Shown: positions 48,138 to 56,996 of the stretch, piece by piece
How positions within the stretch are numbered: position 1 is the first letter of the stretch
Layout: every line of letters begins with the position of its first letter
DNA from: Rhodocyclaceae bacterium
Lineage (GTDB): Bacteria > Pseudomonadota > Gammaproteobacteria > Burkholderiales > Rhodocyclaceae
DNA: 64,000 bases
Direction of reading: 5' to 3'
Assembly (NCBI GenBank): GCA_013388985.1
Contig: JACAEF010000040.1
Span: 1 to 64,000 of the forward strand
Program-made: the position numbers and the translations under genes
The notes under the pieces: model-generated
Database searches by the model: none
Told to the model about the DNA's origin: nothing
What the model saw: only the letters and a program-made list of their open reading frames with translations

Positions 48138-48828
48138 CACCGGGCGCGGCGATGCGCCAGCCGACGCTGCGCACCGTTTCGAGCAGCATCGGCTCGCCTT
48201 CGTGCTCGATGGCCTGGCGCAGCTGGTGCAGATGGCTGCGCAATGCATCGGAGAGCGGCGGCGCGGTGCCCCACAAGGCGCGTTCGAGCTCGCCGCGCCG
48301 CACCACGCGGGGGCTGGCGCGCATCAGGATTTCCAGGATCTTGAGCGGAATCGGCGCGAGCTCGATGAGGCGCGCGCCGCGCGCGACGCGCCGGCTCGCG
48401 GTATCGAGGACGAGGTCGGCGACTTTCAGCCGTCCTTGCGCCACCTGCGAGCGGGCGCGGCGCACCAGCGCCAGCAGGCGCGCTTCGAGCTCGGCCAACG
48501 CAAAGGGTTTGACCAGATAATCGTCGGCGCCGGCCGCCAGCCCCGCGACGCGCTCCTCGACCGTGTCGCGTGCCGACAGCACCAGCACCGGCGTGGCGCG
48601 GCCGACGTCCTCGCGCAGACGGTGCAGCAATTCCAGTCCGTCGAGGCCGGGCAGGATCATGTCGAGCACGATGGCATCGAAATTCTCGGTGGCGGCCAGG
48701 TGCAGGCCGGTCTTGCCGTCGGCGGCGGCGTCGACGATATGGCCGTGCTGGGTGAAGTGATCGACGAGATTGGCGGCGAGGTCGGGGTCGTCCTCGATCA
48801 CCAGGAGCTTCAATGGCGGCTTGGGCAT
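48121..48828 (-). CDS. OmpR/QseB-family response regulator
   Basis: Two-domain regulator of 235 residues. The receiver domain carries LLVIEDDPDLA, phospho-acceptor Asp56 (IVLDMILPG) and the LVKPF lysine. The winged-helix domain carries LIELAPIPLKILEILM and the DNA-recognition part LRSHLHQLRQAIEH, ending in VRSVGWRI. Encoded upstream of, and overlapping, its kinase gene. The DNA sites it binds cannot be read from the sequence. Confidence 0.93.
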   Translation of the reverse strand: MPKPPLKLLVIEDDPDLAANLVDHFTQHGHIVDAAADGKTGLHLAATENFDAIVLDMILPGLDGLELLHRLREDVGRATPVLVLSARDTVEERVAGLAAGADDYLVKPFALAELEARLLALVRRARSQVAQGRLKVADLVLDTASRRVARGARLIELAPIPLKILEILMRASPRVVRRGELERALWGTAPPLSDALRSHLHQLRQAIEHEGEPMLLETVRSVGWRIAAPGDDSPA

Positions 48829-48854
48829 GCCGGGATTATCGCGCTTTCATCCGA

Positions 48855-48879
48855 AAATTCGGCGCTGGCGGAACGGCAC
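48855..48879 (-). repeat. Dispersed 25-bp repeat, copy 6 (before the TSUP-USP stop)
   Basis: Minus strand reads GTGCCGT, TCC, GCCAGCGCCGAATTT. It lies between the response-regulator start and the stop of the TSUP-USP gene, one base after that stop on the minus strand. One mismatch to the consensus tail. Confidence 0.8.
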
Positions 48880-48880
48880 C

Positions 48881-50800
48881 TCAGCGCACGGCGAGCACGG
48901 GCCGGTCGGCGAAGCCGATCACGCGCTCGGCGACCGAGCCCATCAGCAGGCGATCGAGCCCGGTGCGGCCATGGGTGCCGATGACGATCAAGGCGGCGTT
49001 TTCGTGCCGGGCCTGATCCACGATCACCTGCTCGGGACGGCCGGTATCGACCACTCCCTTGACCGCCACCGGACCGCCCCGCAACGCCGTTTCCACCCGC
49101 TCGATGGTGGCGACCGCCTCGCGCCGCCGCGCCTCGGTCTGGCTCGGCAACACCGCCGAGACGACCACGAGCCGTCGTCCGAGCCGTTCGGCGAGCTTCG
49201 CCGCATACCAGGTGGCGGCATCGCCGAACCGTGAACCGTCGGTGGCGGCGAGGATCGGCCCCTCGGCCAGATGCGCGCCCCGTGGGCAGACCAGCACCGG
49301 GCAGCTCGCATGGCCGATCACCTTGGCCGTGGCATCGCCGATCAAGTCGCGTGCCAGACCCCGCTTGCCGCGCCGGCCGATGACGATCAGATCGGCGCGC
49401 GCTTCTTCGGCTGCCTCGACGATGCCGCGATAGGGATCGTCGGCCTCGACGATCAGTCGGTTGCGACGGACGGCGGACAGCGCCGCCAGGCCGAGGCTGG
49501 CGGCCGTCTCGGCGTTGGCGAGCGCCGTGGCGCGCAGCTCGGGCACCGCGGTGGCGTATTCGGGATTGACCACGGCGACCGAGAGCACCAAGACCTCGGC
49601 CCCCGTGGCGCGGGCGAGATCGTCGGCGGTGGTGAGCGCGCCGCTGCTGTATTGGGAACCGTCGCTGGCGACGACGAGACGCGCCAGCCGCGCGCTGGGC
49701 TCGAGCGTCGCGGCGATCGGGGCGAGCCGCGCCATGCTCGCTTCGAGTTCGAGGCGCTGTTCTTCCTTGCGATGCTCGGCCATGCCGCGCGTGAGCGAAG
49801 TGAGCACGGTCACCGCGCCGAGGATCAAGGCGACTGCGAGCACGGAATCGCCCAGGGTCTTCAGGGTGCCGACGCTCTCGTGATCGAGGGGGGCGATCAT
49901 GCCGAGCGCCGAAAGGTAGCCGGGGATGTAGAAGAAGCGTGAAAACAGCACGGTGAGCATGATCACCGCCATCACCAGCTTGACCTGGTAGTCCTTGACG
50001 TAGGTCGTGCCGATCGCGCCGAGCTGGATGCCGAACAGCGAACCCAGCAGGATCAGCATCGACAGGCGGATGTCGACCGCGCCTTCGAGGCCGTAGAAGA
50101 TCGTGCCGCCCAGGCCCATCACGAAGGCGATCACCAGCTCGGTGGCCGAGGCCATGATCGCCGGCACGCCGAGCAGGTAGATCATCGCCGGCACGCCGAT
50201 GAAACCGCCCACCGCGATGGTGGCCGCCAGCATGCCGGTGGCGAAGCCGATCGGCAGGATGAACAGTAAGGAGATGCGCGCGCCGATGGCCTTGAAATGG
50301 ATCATCGTGCCCGGAATCTCGACCGACTGGATCCAGCGCGCGAGTCCGGGCTTGGCCTCGGGCAGGGCGTGATCGAGCCGCTTCAGCCGGCGGTAATCGC
50401 GCAGCACGTAACCGCCGACGATGGCCAGCACGACGATGAACACCACCGAGACGTAGAGATCGGTGCCGGCGTCGCCGAAGCCTTGCTTGATCGAGGTCAT
50501 CACATGCTTGCCGGCGAGCATGCCGGCTTCGGCGACCATGCCGAGGATCACCCCCAGCTTGACATCGACCTGGCCGTATTTGTGGCGTTTCACCGCGCCG
50601 ACCAGCGCTTTCGGGAACTTGTGGCAAATGTTCGAGGCCACCGCCACCATGGCCGGCGCGCCGAGCGACATCATCGCCGGCGTGAGCACGAAGGCGCCGC
50701 CCGAGCCGATGAAACCCGAGACCATGCCGCCGATGAAACCGATCAAGACCAGCAGGAAGACCGTCGCGGCGTTCAGTTCGATGAATTGCACTTCCGCCAT
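48881..50800 (-). CDS. TSUP/TauE-type anion exporter fused to two universal stress domains
   Basis: Fusion of 639 residues. The TSUP (sulfite exporter TauE/SafE) membrane domain covers about 1-345 with eight or so segments, including GGMVSGFIGSGGAFVLTPAMM and the second-half repeat ATIAVGGFIGVPAMIYLLG. After a linker, USP domain 1 (about 372-510, VVASDGSQYSSGAL, VIGRRGKRGLARDLIGDATAKVI) and USP domain 2 (about 515-639, ILAATDGSRFGDAA, VIGTHGRTGLDRLLMGSVAERVI) follow, both with the G-x2-G-x9-G ATP loop. The substrate is probably a sulfur anion or organic acid. The small membrane gene 3 bases upstream is likely a partner. Confidence 0.88.
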   Translation of the reverse strand: MAEVQFIELNAATVFLLVLIGFIGGMVSGFIGSGGAFVLTPAMMSLGAPAMVAVASNICHKFPKALVGAVKRHKYGQVDVKLGVILGMVAEAGMLAGKHVMTSIKQGFGDAGTDLYVSVVFIVVLAIVGGYVLRDYRRLKRLDHALPEAKPGLARWIQSVEIPGTMIHFKAIGARISLLFILPIGFATGMLAATIAVGGFIGVPAMIYLLGVPAIMASATELVIAFVMGLGGTIFYGLEGAVDIRLSMLILLGSLFGIQLGAIGTTYVKDYQVKLVMAVIMLTVLFSRFFYIPGYLSALGMIAPLDHESVGTLKTLGDSVLAVALILGAVTVLTSLTRGMAEHRKEEQRLELEASMARLAPIAATLEPSARLARLVVASDGSQYSSGALTTADDLARATGAEVLVLSVAVVNPEYATAVPELRATALANAETAASLGLAALSAVRRNRLIVEADDPYRGIVEAAEEARADLIVIGRRGKRGLARDLIGDATAKVIGHASCPVLVCPRGAHLAEGPILAATDGSRFGDAATWYAAKLAERLGRRLVVVSAVLPSQTEARRREAVATIERVETALRGGPVAVKGVVDTGRPEQVIVDQARHENAALIVIGTHGRTGLDRLLMGSVAERVIGFADRPVLAVR

Positions 50801-50803
50801 GGC

Positions 50804-51070
50804 TCACTCCTGGCCGGCCGTCTGCGGCGTCTTGGGCTTGCTGGCCGCCTTCAGCCCCATCGCCTCCCAGAACAGACCGGTGAACGCGCCATGCGTGAAG
50901 GAAATGGCAAAGGCGATCGCGATCGGCACGAGCACGAGCCAGGGGTGTTGCGGCGTCTCGCGCGCCAGCCGGATCACCGATTCCGCCTCGATGAACAAAG
51001 TGGCATAGAGTAGCGCCGTGATGACGCCCCAGAACACCGTCCTGCTCCACAGCCGTTTGTCGTGCGTCAT
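50804..51070 (-). CDS. Small two-span membrane protein
   Basis: Protein of 88 residues with two predicted membrane segments (about 12-30 and 43-66) joined by an acidic loop, and a Lys-rich tail (KAASKPKTPQTAGQE). It is the first gene of the minus-strand group, 3 bases before the TSUP-USP gene, so it is probably an accessory subunit. No family recognised. Confidence 0.7.
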   Translation of the reverse strand: MTHDKRLWSRTVFWGVITALLYATLFIEAESVIRLARETPQHPWLVLVPIAIAFAISFTHGAFTGLFWEAMGLKAASKPKTPQTAGQE

Positions 51071-51196
51071 CGACGTCCTCCCCCGTCGCAGAATTGGCCG
51101 GTCTGATTGGCGGATAAGGACACTTTAGCCAACCCCCCGACCGACATGGGTAATATCACTGGAATCGTGAAGAAAACGTGAACGGTGGTGCCGTCG

Positions 51197-53320
51197 ATGA
51201 TCGATCTCGAACGTTTTTCCCGCTTCTTGCCCTTCTTGCGCTGGTTGCCTTACCGCCAGGAAACGTTGCGCGCCGACTTCATGGCCGGGCTCACCGTCGC
51301 GCTGGTGCTCGTGCCGCAGTCGATGGCCTATGCGCAGCTCGCCGGCCTGCCGCCTTACTACGGCTTGTATGCAGCCTTCCTGCCGGTCGCGGTGGCGGCG
51401 CTGTTCGGCTCATCGCACCAGCTCGCGACCGGCCCGGTGGCGGTGGTCTCCTTGCTCACCGCCTCGTCGCTGGCGCCGTTCGCCGCGCCCGGCTCCGAGC
51501 AGTTCGTCGCCCTGGCGATCATGCTTGCGCTGCTCGTCGGACTCGTGCAGCTCTCGCTGGGGATTTTCAGGCTCGGGGTGGTGGTCAATTTCCTCTCGCA
51601 TCCGGTGATCGTCGGCTTCACCAACGCGGCGGCGATCATCATCGGCCTTTCCCAGCTCAACAAGCTGTTCGGCGTGCCGATGGGCCGCTCGGAATCCTTT
51701 CTCGCCGATATCTGGGGCGTCTTGCAGCTGATCTCCGACATCCACTGGCCGACGTTGGTGATGGGGGTCCTGTCGCTCGTGATCATCTGGGGGTTTCGCC
51801 GCTTCGCTCCCCGGTGGCCGGGGGTGCTGATCGCGGTGACGGTGGCGACCGTGATCTCCTGGCAGATCGGTTTCGAAAAGACCACGACGGTGCCGGCCGA
51901 AGCGATCGAAGATGCCGAGGCGCGGATTCTGCTGGACGCCTACCGTCAGGCCGAGGCGCGTATCGATGAGCTCAATGCGGCCTTGCTCGACAAGGCGGGC
52001 GCGCTCAAGAAGCTCGGCCGGGACGACGGTCAGGCACGGACGCGCGCCGAGCTCAATTACGAGATCGAGCTCCTCAAGCTGCAGATCAAGGACCGCGAGG
52101 ACGAAAACCGCCGCCGCACGCGCGCGCTGCGCGCATTCGCCTTCGAGCGCGTCGAGCTGGCCGATGGCGCGGTGAGGTTTTATCCGGCCGGCAAGGTGCC
52201 GGCCGACCTCAAGGGCGATGGCCGCCATTGGCGCATCACGCGCGGCGTGCATGGGCCCGAAGGCAATGTGCGGCTGTCCGGCGGCGGCCAGGTGGTGGGC
52301 AAGATTCCCGAAGGGCTGCCGTCTTTCGCTTGGCCGAAGATTTCCTGGGACATGATCGGCACGCTGCTGTCGACGGCGGTGGTGATCTCGCTGGTCGGCT
52401 TCATGGAGGCGATCTCGATCGCCAAGGCGATGGCGGCCAAGACCAAGCAGCGTCTCGATCCGAATCAGGAATTGATCGGTCAGGGCCTGGCCAACATCGT
52501 CGGCAGTTTCTCGCAGGCGTTCCCGGTCTCGGGCTCGTTCTCCCGCTCCGCGGTCAACCTCAATGCCGGAGCGGTCACCGGCCTGTCCTCGGTGATCACC
52601 GCCGTGTTCGTGGTGCTGACCCTGCTGTTCCTGACGCCCTTGCTCTACCACCTGCCCCAGGCGACGCTCGCCGCCGTGATCATCATGGCGGTGGTGGGGC
52701 TCGTCAATTTCAAGGCGATCAGGCACGCCTGGCAGGCGAGCCGCCACGATGGCATCGCCGCGATCGTCACTTTCATCGCCACGCTGGTCGTGGCGCCGCA
52801 CCTCGACAAGGGCATCCTGATCGGCGCGGGGCTGGCGATCATCCTGTTTCTCTACCGCACGATGCAGCCGCGCGTGGCGATCCTCGGCCGCCACCCCGAC
52901 GGCACGCTGCGCGACATCAAGGTGGCGAATCTGCCGGCCTCGAAGGTGGTGGTGGCGGTACGTTTCGACGGCCGACTCTATTTCGCCAACGTCTCGTATT
53001 TCGAGGATGCCGTGCTCGAAGCGATCACCGGCGATCCGGAGGCGAAATTCCTCATCGTCGTCGGCGATGGCATCAACGAGCTCGACGCTTCCGGCGAGGA
53101 GGTGATCCATCACCTCGTCGAGCGGCTGCGCGCCAACGGCGTGACGCTCCTGTTCGCCGGGCTCAAGAAGCAGGTGCGCGACGTGATGGCGGCCACCGGG
53201 CTGATTGGCGCGATCGGCAGCGAGAATGTCTTTGCCACCGCGGACGATGCCATCGAGGCCGCCTATGCCCGCGCGAGGGAGGCGGGCATCGAGACGGCGG
53301 GGACGCTGATACGCAAATGA
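51197..53320 (+). CDS. SulP-family anion transporter with a large coiled-coil insertion
   Basis: Transporter of 707 residues. SulP core part 1 covers about 25-222 (LVPQSMAYAQLAGLPPYYGLYA), part 2 about 380-555 (FMEAISIAKAMAAKTKQRLDPNQELIGQGLANIVGS region), then a STAS domain (about 575-690, IVVGDGINELDASGEEVI). Between the membrane halves, where relatives have a short loop, about 140 residues (about 228-366) are inserted; the first 80 are charged heptad-like sequence (EARIDELNAALLDKAGAL) predicted as coiled coil. Start ATG 51197 is preferred to GTG 51185. It precedes the hydrogenase-like complex genes on the same strand. Confidence 0.9.
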   Translation: MIDLERFSRFLPFLRWLPYRQETLRADFMAGLTVALVLVPQSMAYAQLAGLPPYYGLYAAFLPVAVAALFGSSHQLATGPVAVVSLLTASSLAPFAAPGSEQFVALAIMLALLVGLVQLSLGIFRLGVVVNFLSHPVIVGFTNAAAIIIGLSQLNKLFGVPMGRSESFLADIWGVLQLISDIHWPTLVMGVLSLVIIWGFRRFAPRWPGVLIAVTVATVISWQIGFEKTTTVPAEAIEDAEARILLDAYRQAEARIDELNAALLDKAGALKKLGRDDGQARTRAELNYEIELLKLQIKDREDENRRRTRALRAFAFERVELADGAVRFYPAGKVPADLKGDGRHWRITRGVHGPEGNVRLSGGGQVVGKIPEGLPSFAWPKISWDMIGTLLSTAVVISLVGFMEAISIAKAMAAKTKQRLDPNQELIGQGLANIVGSFSQAFPVSGSFSRSAVNLNAGAVTGLSSVITAVFVVLTLLFLTPLLYHLPQATLAAVIIMAVVGLVNFKAIRHAWQASRHDGIAAIVTFIATLVVAPHLDKGILIGAGLAIILFLYRTMQPRVAILGRHPDGTLRDIKVANLPASKVVVAVRFDGRLYFANVSYFEDAVLEAITGDPEAKFLIVVGDGINELDASGEEVIHHLVERLRANGVTLLFAGLKKQVRDVMAATGLIGAIGSENVFATADDAIEAAYARAREAGIETAGTLIRK

Positions 53321-53345
53321 GTGCCGTCCTGCCAGCGCCGACTTT
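53321..53345 (+). repeat. Dispersed 25-bp repeat, copy 7 (SulP-hyfB gap)
   Basis: GTGCCGT, CCT, GCCAGCGCCGACTTT starting the base after the SulP stop codon, before hyfB. Exact consensus. A TATAAT lies 10 bases downstream of it (53356-53361). Confidence 0.85.
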
Positions 53346-53355
53346 GCCCACGGCG

Positions 53356-53361
53356 TATAAT
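53356..53361 (+). promoter_or_regulatory. Possible -10 element before hyfB
   Basis: TATAAT 12 bases before the hyfB ATG. No good -35 hexamer at 16-18 bases upstream (that stretch is inside the dispersed repeat), and the leader would be very short, so this is only a candidate. Confidence 0.25.
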
Positions 53362-53372
53362 TGATTGCCACT

Positions 53373-55379
53373 ATGTCGCTCTTACCCATCGATAGCCTGA
53401 TCCTCGCCGCCAGTCTGTGGCTGGCGATCGGGCTGGGTGGGCTCTTCGCGCCGCGCAACCGGCGCTATGTCAGCCGGATACTGTTCCCGCTCGGTGCCAT
53501 CGTCGGCCTGGCGGTCGGCTTCGTCGGCCTGGTCTCGCTCGGCAGCCCGGTCGAGACGGCGACGCTCGCCATCGGCCTGCCGACCCTGCCTTTCCATCTG
53601 CGCCTCGACAATCTGGCGGCCGTCTTCGTCCTGCTGCTGGGCTTCGCGGCGGCCGGCATTTCGACCTATGCCGCCGGTTACTTCCGGCAGGGCGAGGGGA
53701 TGACGCCCGGCGTGCTCAATCTCGAATACCACCTGTTCCTCGCCAGCATGCTGATGGTGCTGCTGGCGGACGATGCCTATGCCTTCATGGTGGCGTGGGA
53801 GACGATGGCGCTCTCCTCCTTCTTCCTCGTCACCACCGATCACCGGCACGAGGAGATCCGTCGCGCCGGCTACCTCTACCTGCTCGTCGCCCATGTCGGC
53901 GCGATCGCCATCCTGCTGTCGTTCGGGGTGATGACCGGCGGCGCGGGCGATTACACCTTCGCCGGGATGCGCGCGCAGCATCTGTCGCCGTTTTGGGGCT
54001 CGGTGGCCTTTTTGCTCGCGCTGTTCGGTTTCGGCGCCAAGGCGGGGCTGCTGCCGGTGCATGTCTGGCTGCCCGAGGCCCATCCGGCCGCGCCCTCGCC
54101 GGTGTCGGCGCTGATGAGCGGCGTGATGCTGAAGACCGCCATCTACGGCCTGTTGCGCGTGAGCCTGGATCTCGTCGGCACGACCCTGTGGTGGTGGGGC
54201 GTGGTGGCGCTGGCGGCCGGTCTGCTCACCGCGCTGTTCGGCGTGCTCTATGCCACCGTGCAGTCGGACATGAAGCGACTCCTGGCCTATTCGTCGATCG
54301 AGAACATCGGCCTGCTCGTGGTCGGCATCGGCCTGACGCTGCTGTTCCACTCCTACGAGATGGAAGCGCTGGCGGCCTTGTCGCTCACCGCGGTGCTTTA
54401 CCACTGTCTGGCCCATGCCGGTTTCAAGAGCCTGCTGTTCCTGTGCACCGGCTCGGTGCTGCATGCGACCAGCCAGCGCAGCCTCGGCAAGCTCGGCGGG
54501 CTGATCGGCCCGATGCCCTGGGTGGCCTGGCTGGCCCTCGGCGGCGTGATCGCCGGCGCGGGTCTGCCGCCGCTGTCCGGCTTCGTTTCGGAATGGCTGT
54601 TGCTGCAGGCTTTCCTGTTCTCGCCCGGCCTGCCGCATTCCTGGTTGAACATGATCGTGCCGGCGGCCGCGGCCGCCGTGGCGCTCACGGCGGCGCTGGC
54701 CGGTTTCGCGCTGGTCAAGTTCTACGGCATCATCTTTCTGGGGCAGATGCGCGAGCCCGCGCTCAAGGACGCGCACGATGCCGGGCCGTTCGAAAAGACC
54801 GGCCTCCTCTGGTTGGCGGGCCTGACGCTCGCCTTGGGCATGCTGCCCGGCACGCTGATCCTCAGGCTCGACGCGGCGACGCGTCAGTTGCTCGGCAAGG
54901 GCCTGGCCGAACGCGTCGTCGAAACCGGCTGGTGGCTGCTGGCGCCGATCTCGCCGGAACGCGCCAGTTATGCGCCGGTGCTGTTTTTGCTGACGATCGT
55001 GGCGACGCTGCTGTTCGGCCGCTGGATCGTCAGGACGCTGTATCACGGCCGCGTGCGGCGTGGGCCGGCTTGGGATTGCGGCTATCACTTCCAGGGGCCG
55101 CGCGCGCAGGATACGGCGGAAGGCTTCTCGCAGCCGATCCGGCGCATCTTCGGGCCGATGTTCCGCATGACACGCCATTTCCCGAGCATCCGTGACCGTC
55201 AGCCGATCTATACCGTCAAGGTCGAGGATCATTTCTGGTATTGGCTCTATCTGCCGATCGCCCGTGTGGCGGGCGCCGTTTCCTCATTGATCACCCGTCT
55301 GCAGGGAGGGCGGATCGCGGTCTATCTGATGTACAGCTTCGTCACCCTGATCCTCTTGCTGCTGGTGGCACGACCATGA
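53373..55379 (+). CDS. hyfB: Hydrogenase-4-type membrane subunit B (antiporter-like, NuoL family)
   Basis: Proton/ion-translocating subunit of 668 residues with about 14-16 membrane segments. The antiporter-like core has YHLFLASMLMVLLADDAYAFMVAWETMALSSFFLV (with the essential Glu) and FGFGAKAGLLPVHVWLPEAHPAAPSPVSALMSGVMLK (with key Lys and His), as in HyfB/HycC and NuoL/M. ATG 53373 is chosen over an upstream TTG. First gene of a six-gene run with 4-base overlaps. It is a real membrane pump subunit; the electron donor of the complex is unknown. Confidence 0.92.
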   Translation: MSLLPIDSLILAASLWLAIGLGGLFAPRNRRYVSRILFPLGAIVGLAVGFVGLVSLGSPVETATLAIGLPTLPFHLRLDNLAAVFVLLLGFAAAGISTYAAGYFRQGEGMTPGVLNLEYHLFLASMLMVLLADDAYAFMVAWETMALSSFFLVTTDHRHEEIRRAGYLYLLVAHVGAIAILLSFGVMTGGAGDYTFAGMRAQHLSPFWGSVAFLLALFGFGAKAGLLPVHVWLPEAHPAAPSPVSALMSGVMLKTAIYGLLRVSLDLVGTTLWWWGVVALAAGLLTALFGVLYATVQSDMKRLLAYSSIENIGLLVVGIGLTLLFHSYEMEALAALSLTAVLYHCLAHAGFKSLLFLCTGSVLHATSQRSLGKLGGLIGPMPWVAWLALGGVIAGAGLPPLSGFVSEWLLLQAFLFSPGLPHSWLNMIVPAAAAAVALTAALAGFALVKFYGIIFLGQMREPALKDAHDAGPFEKTGLLWLAGLTLALGMLPGTLILRLDAATRQLLGKGLAERVVETGWWLLAPISPERASYAPVLFLLTIVATLLFGRWIVRTLYHGRVRRGPAWDCGYHFQGPRAQDTAEGFSQPIRRIFGPMFRMTRHFPSIRDRQPIYTVKVEDHFWYWLYLPIARVAGAVSSLITRLQGGRIAVYLMYSFVTLILLLLVARP

Positions 55380-56332
55380 TCAGCCTGACGGGTGTCCTCG
55401 GCCAGCTCTTCGCCATCGCGCTCGCCCTGTTGCTGGCGCCGCTCTTGACCGGCTGGGTGAATCAGTGCCGCGCCTGGCTGCAAAACCGCGCGGCGCCGCC
55501 TTTGCTGCAACCGTATTACACGCTGCACAAGCTGTTCCACAAGGATGTGGTCCTCGCGCACAATGCCTCGGCGCTGTTCCGCTTCGCGCCGTTCATCATC
55601 TTCGGCTGCATGGTGCTCGCCTGCGCGATCATCCCCAGCCTGTCGACCGATCTGCCGTTCGCGCCGGCCGCCGATGCGCTGGCCCTGGTCGGCGTGTTCG
55701 GTCTCGCCCGCGTCTTCATCGCCCTGGCCGGCATGGATGTCGGCACTTCGTTCGGCACCCTCGGCGGCCGGCGCGAGATGCTGATCGGCTTCCTCGCCGA
55801 GCCGGCGCTCTTGATGGTGATCTTCACGATGGCGATGATCGCCCAGTCTACGTCGGTGGCGACCATCGTCGAGACGCTGGCGCATCGGGAGCTGGTCATC
55901 TATCCGAGCATTGCCTTTGCCGGCATCGCTTTCACGATGGTGTCCTTCGCCGAGAATGCGCGCGTGCCGGTCGACAACCCGGCGACCCATCTCGAGCTGA
56001 CGATGATCCACGAGGCGATGATCCTCGAATATTCGGGCCGCCATCTCGCGCTGCTCGAATGGGCGGCGAGCCTCAAGCTCTACGCTTATTCCTGTCTCGG
56101 CCTGGCGCTGTTCTTCCCCTGGGGGATCGCCGAACGCGACAATTTCCTGGCCTTGATTGCCGCGTTGCCGGTGTTGCTCGTCAAACTCGTGATCGGTGGC
56201 GCCTTGGTCGCGCTGCTCGAGACGATCAACGCCAAGATGCGCATCTTCCGTGCGCCGGAATTCCTCGGCACCGCCTTCCTGCTCGCGGTGCTGGGCCTGT
56301 TGGTGCGCCTGCTGCTGGAGAGCCGCGTATGA
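55376..56332 (+). CDS. hyfC: Hydrogenase-4-type membrane subunit C (NuoH family)
   Basis: Protein of 318 residues with about eight membrane segments, equivalent to NuoH, the link between the soluble redox arm and the pump. Conserved pieces are LLQPYYTLHKLFHKD, SFGTLGGRREMLIGFLAEPALLM and FAENARVPVDNPATHLELTMIHEAMILEYSGRHLALLEW. ATG 55376 overlaps the hyfB stop. Confidence 0.93.
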   Translation: MISLTGVLGQLFAIALALLLAPLLTGWVNQCRAWLQNRAAPPLLQPYYTLHKLFHKDVVLAHNASALFRFAPFIIFGCMVLACAIIPSLSTDLPFAPAADALALVGVFGLARVFIALAGMDVGTSFGTLGGRREMLIGFLAEPALLMVIFTMAMIAQSTSVATIVETLAHRELVIYPSIAFAGIAFTMVSFAENARVPVDNPATHLELTMIHEAMILEYSGRHLALLEWAASLKLYAYSCLGLALFFPWGIAERDNFLALIAALPVLLVKLVIGGALVALLETINAKMRIFRAPEFLGTAFLLAVLGLLVRLLLESRV

Positions 56333-56994
56333 GCCAGGCCGTGCCCCTCTACGCCCAGCTCATCAACCTTCTGGCCGCGGTGATCCTGCTGCTCGGTTTC
56401 GCGATGCTCGCGCAGCGGCGCGTGATCCAGCTGATCGACCTGTTCGCCCTGCAGGGCTTCGCGCTGTTCCTGTCGACGCTGGTGGTGGCGGTGAAGACCG
56501 GCCAGCACCATCTGTTCTACTCGGCCGGACTGACGCTGGTGCTGAAAGTCATCCTGCTGCCCTGGATCCTGCACCGTCTGGTGCGCAAGCTGCACATCAA
56601 GGGCGAGGTCGAGGGGCTGATCAACATTCCGACGACGACGCTGATCGGTCTCGGCCTGGTCATCATCGCCTTCAACGTCGCGACACCGATCTCGCAGCTG
56701 TCTTCCACCATCACGCGTGGCACGCTCGGCATCGCGCTCGCCACCGTGATGCTTGCCTTTTTGATGATGATCACGCGTAAGAAGGCGATCACCCAGGTGG
56801 TCGGCTTCCTGGCGATGGAAAACGGTCTGTTCCTCGCCGCCACCTCGGCGACCTACGGCATGCCGATGGTGGTCGAGCTCGGCATCGCGCTCGACGTGCT
56901 GGTCGGCATGGTCATCCTCGGCGTGTTCTTCTTCCAGATCCGCGACCAGTTCGACAGCCTCGACATCCATCACATGGAGCAGCTCAAGGAATAG
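56329..56994 (+). CDS. hyfE: Hydrogenase-4-type membrane subunit E (NuoK-like)
   Basis: Membrane protein of 221 residues with about six to seven segments, HyfE family. Motifs are KTGQHHLFYSAGLTLVLKVILLPWIL, GLINIPTT and the NuoK-like GFLAMENGLFLAATSATYGMP followed by ELGIALDVLVGMVILGVFFF. Overlaps hyfC by 4 bases and lies 2 bases before hyfF. HyfD is absent, as in smaller group 4-like complexes. Confidence 0.92.
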   Translation: MSQAVPLYAQLINLLAAVILLLGFAMLAQRRVIQLIDLFALQGFALFLSTLVVAVKTGQHHLFYSAGLTLVLKVILLPWILHRLVRKLHIKGEVEGLINIPTTTLIGLGLVIIAFNVATPISQLSSTITRGTLGIALATVMLAFLMMITRKKAITQVVGFLAMENGLFLAATSATYGMPMVVELGIALDVLVGMVILGVFFFQIRDQFDSLDIHHMEQLKE

Positions 56995-56996
56995 CG

